Of a DNA stretch of 47,493 nucleotides, positions 45,591 to 47,493 are shown in pieces. The notes beneath the pieces are model-generated. The model did not search any database and was not told the origin of the DNA. It saw only the letters and a list, made by a program, of their open reading frames with translations. The stretch is taken from positions 67,362 to 114,854 of the forward strand of contig CAUDNR010000780.1 in the NCBI GenBank assembly GCA_958430865.1. The letters run 5' to 3'. How positions within the stretch are numbered: position 1 is the stretch's first letter; each line of letters begins with the position of its first letter. Origin of the DNA: Entrophospora sp. SA101. Its lineage: Eukaryota > Glomeromycota > Glomeromycetes > Entrophosporales > Entrophosporaceae. Position numbers and translations under genes: made by a program.

Positions 45591-45659
45591 AAAATCAAAT
45601 ATCACTATCATTTGAATATAAATGATTTTGTTGTAATTTAAAGACTTCAATGTTACTAA

Positions 45660-45840
45660 TAATTTTTACCTGTAAAGAAGTTGCTATTTTGGCTGTTCCT
45701 TTAGATTCCAGAGTATCACTTTTGTTGCTAATTCTAATTAGTTTTGAAGATGCTAATTCTAACTCTATAGTTAAAGAAATCTTTCCAGTCATCATTATCA
45801 GATTCAATATTTTCATAGATTAACTCTAATTGTGTCAAAT
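45660..45840 (-). other. possible exon remnant, unknown family
   Basis: Minus-strand pieces LTQLELIYENIESDNDDWKD then FFNYRVRISIF (to a stop) and RISNKSDTLESKGTAKIATS (ending at a CAG|GTAAAA donor) look protein-like in two different frames. Too broken to model; no family recognised. Confidence 0.3.
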
Positions 45841-46059
45841 AAATCAAAAGTCCATTATCACTATAGTTTGCGTATCACGTTACGCGTTAGTATTAGTACT
45901 AATCGAAATTTGATGTTGGGGTGTTTTGCATACTAATACGGAAAGTTATTCAATTATTATTTTGTACTAGTAGTTGGACGAATTTCATACACGCAACCAA
46001 AAATAATTATATAGGAATAATGAAATTTTCCATTTGTTTCCTTTGATAAATATCCTTAC

Positions 46060-46067
46060 TATAAAAG
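46060..46067 (+). promoter_or_regulatory. TATA box of the AIG1-type gene
   Basis: TATAAAAG stands in mixed-composition sequence about 185 bp before the ATG at 46252, leaving room for a leader of about 155 nt. It is the only clear TATA box in front of a called gene in this window. Confidence 0.55.
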
Positions 46068-46251
46068 CTCGAAAATTTCTCCTGGCCCAGGCGAGCAATC
46101 AGTCAAGTTAACTGAGCTCATTTTTACTTTTCGAACAGAGTAATTGTTTTGCAAGTTTAAATTAATCAAATCAACCTTGAAAGCAACGATTTATTTTCAT
46201 TAACTGTCAGTTTTGAGATTTTGTTCTATAATATTAAAATATATAAATATT

Positions 46252-47433
46252 ATGCCCAAATTTAAACCAACAGAAAAAGACAAAGAAATAATAAACAAAG
46301 CTAATATTCGTGGCAAAATTAAGAATGTTATTTATTTTTTCCATGACAAAAAATACGTGATAGTTATTAATAAAGTTACTCGCTTATATGCAATTAGATT
46401 AATTAACTATGAAGATGATGGTGGAGACGGAGTGGAAATATTAGCAGTTAAGAGATTTCCTGACTTGATAGGGTTTTATCTAACAAAGGAAGAAGTTGAG
46501 AATAAAGTCGAAAGTATTAAAGCTAATGAGGATGGAGAAATATATCAATGCAAATATAAATTTGAAACCCATGAGGATGATATGAAAAATAATGTATTGA
46601 TAATTGGAAGAACAGGAAGTGGCAAATCTGCTTTGGCTAATGTAATCAGCAATTCTGATGAATTTGGAGAAAGTGGAGGTTCAGTTAGCCAAACTAAAGA
46701 CTTCCAAATCAAAGATTTTGAATTGGAAGGGACAAAATATCGAGTGATTGATACTGTTGGAGTCGGTGATACTAATTTATCAGATGATAAGGTCATGTTA
46801 AAGTTGGCTAAGGCTATTTACTCAATGAAAAGAGGGATAAAACAAATATTTGTGGTAGTGGGAGGAAAATTTACCGAGGAAGAAATAGAACTTTTTGAGT
46901 TAGCTGAGAAGATTTTTGAAAAAAAAATCATTAAAAACACAACCATTGTGAGAAGTAAATTTGACTATTTTGACGACCCTGAAAAATGTGATAAAGATAA
47001 AAAAGATTTGAAAAATGAAAAGAAAAAAATTGTTGATATAATTAATCGCTGCAATGGAATCATATATGTGAACAATCCCCCATTTAAAGAAAATGAACCA
47101 GGACGACAAGAAGACAGAGAAAAATCAAGAAAGATATTACTGGATCATTTGAAAACTTCTTGTCAAGAAGGTTGCGAACTGGAGCATTGGGATGTGATAT
47201 GCGTAGGAATTAATGATTACATGAATGCAAAAAAATGGAAAGAAAATGAACGTACACAAAACTTATTAACTGATATATTCATAATTAAAAGAGAAATATA
47301 TGAACTAAAAGAAATGATTCTTGGAGAAATAAAAACTCATTCAAATCTAGAACGTGAGGTGAACTGTCTAGCTAGTGTGCAATCTCACATGAATCCAATT
47401 CTTTTGTCCTATATTCTTTTTTTTTTGATATGA
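46252..47433 (+). CDS. AIG1/GIMAP-type GTPase
   Basis: Single exon, 393 aa from the ATG at 46252; an upstream in-frame TTG-initiated extension to 46213 is rejected. Residues 1-105 are an N-terminal extension with no recognised domain. The G domain begins about 112: P-loop IIGRTGSGKSALAN (119-126), switch I with SVSQTKDF, G3 DTVGVGDTNLSDD (D167), and IFVVVGGKFTEEEIELFELA, the AIG1-type helix after G4 strand. The G4 motif reads RSKFD where most relatives have TxxD. A long Lys/Glu-rich region follows, then NEPGRQEDREKSRKILLDHL, as in AIG1 proteins, and a hydrophobic end (ILLSYILFFLI) that could anchor it to membrane or be read into an intron. AIG1-like proteins are expanded in Rhizophagus; the function is unknown. 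The gene might continue past the stop with a splice near the window end. Confidence 0.85.
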   Translation: MPKFKPTEKDKEIINKANIRGKIKNVIYFFHDKKYVIVINKVTRLYAIRLINYEDDGGDGVEILAVKRFPDLIGFYLTKEEVENKVESIKANEDGEIYQCKYKFETHEDDMKNNVLIIGRTGSGKSALANVISNSDEFGESGGSVSQTKDFQIKDFELEGTKYRVIDTVGVGDTNLSDDKVMLKLAKAIYSMKRGIKQIFVVVGGKFTEEEIELFELAEKIFEKKIIKNTTIVRSKFDYFDDPEKCDKDKKDLKNEKKKIVDIINRCNGIIYVNNPPFKENEPGRQEDREKSRKILLDHLKTSCQEGCELEHWDVICVGINDYMNAKKWKENERTQNLLTDIFIIKREIYELKEMILGEIKTHSNLEREVNCLASVQSHMNPILLSYILFFLI

Positions 47434-47493
47434 GGCTATAGTAACATCATGATCTGTATTATTGTTGTTGTAGTGGTAGAATCATCTGATTTT

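Overview
The window is fungal nuclear DNA. It is very AT-rich, split by short GT-AG introns (mostly 40-100 nt), and mixes conserved housekeeping genes with lineage-expanded families: a TKL-like kinase with an HCDLHSGN loop, F-box/LRR proteins, an AIG1-type GTPase, a coiled-coil RING protein and an Mrr-like nuclease relic. Together with many decayed transposons this looks like an arbuscular mycorrhizal fungus (Glomeromycotina, probably Rhizophagus or a close relative). The species call is inference from gene-family character, not from a search.

Layout. 1-9.4 kb is a repeat graveyard: a small TA-flanked MITE, a near-complete pogo/Tigger transposon with one nonsense codon and an intron, tandem repeats A and B, decayed coding remnants, a six-exon uncharacterised gene, and an rve-integrase relic. 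9.6-12.1 kb holds dispersed repeats, an inverted kinase fragment and an intact two-exon kinase. 13.2-13.6 kb carries a broken Lon-protease-like segment of atypical composition, a candidate piece of bacterial (endosymbiont) DNA. 14.4-15.1 kb is a broken Mrr-type nuclease gene.

16.25-22.97 kb is a 23-exon CFT1/CPSF1 gene (about 1497 aa). 24.7-26.5 kb is a divergent pair: a five-exon UPF0538 (C2orf76-like) gene and a RING gene. 26.7-28.05 kb is an F-box/LRR gene. 28.3-31.5 kb holds hAT, F-box and multicopy-family pseudogenes. 31.5-34.8 kb is a striking satellite region: a CG-rich minisatellite, a MITE, then two arrays of the same ~85-100 bp repeat in opposite orientation around a GC-rich spacer.

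36.95-39.05 kb is the nine-exon proteasome ATPase RPT5. 39.5-44.6 kb is a divergent pair of ribosome-biogenesis genes, REX4 (with a C-terminal zinc knuckle) and MAK21/NOC1, sharing a 235-bp promoter with an RRPE-like motif and an E-box. 46.25-47.43 kb is an AIG1-type GTPase with a TATA box.

The housekeeping genes serve mRNA 3'-end processing, proteolysis and ribosome assembly. The variable genes lie in or next to repeats, and several have nearby broken copies, as expected for a genome shaped by transposon-driven duplication. All exon models were made by eye, keeping reading phase across every junction. The single junction that does not close cleanly, in MAK21, is reported as a finding.
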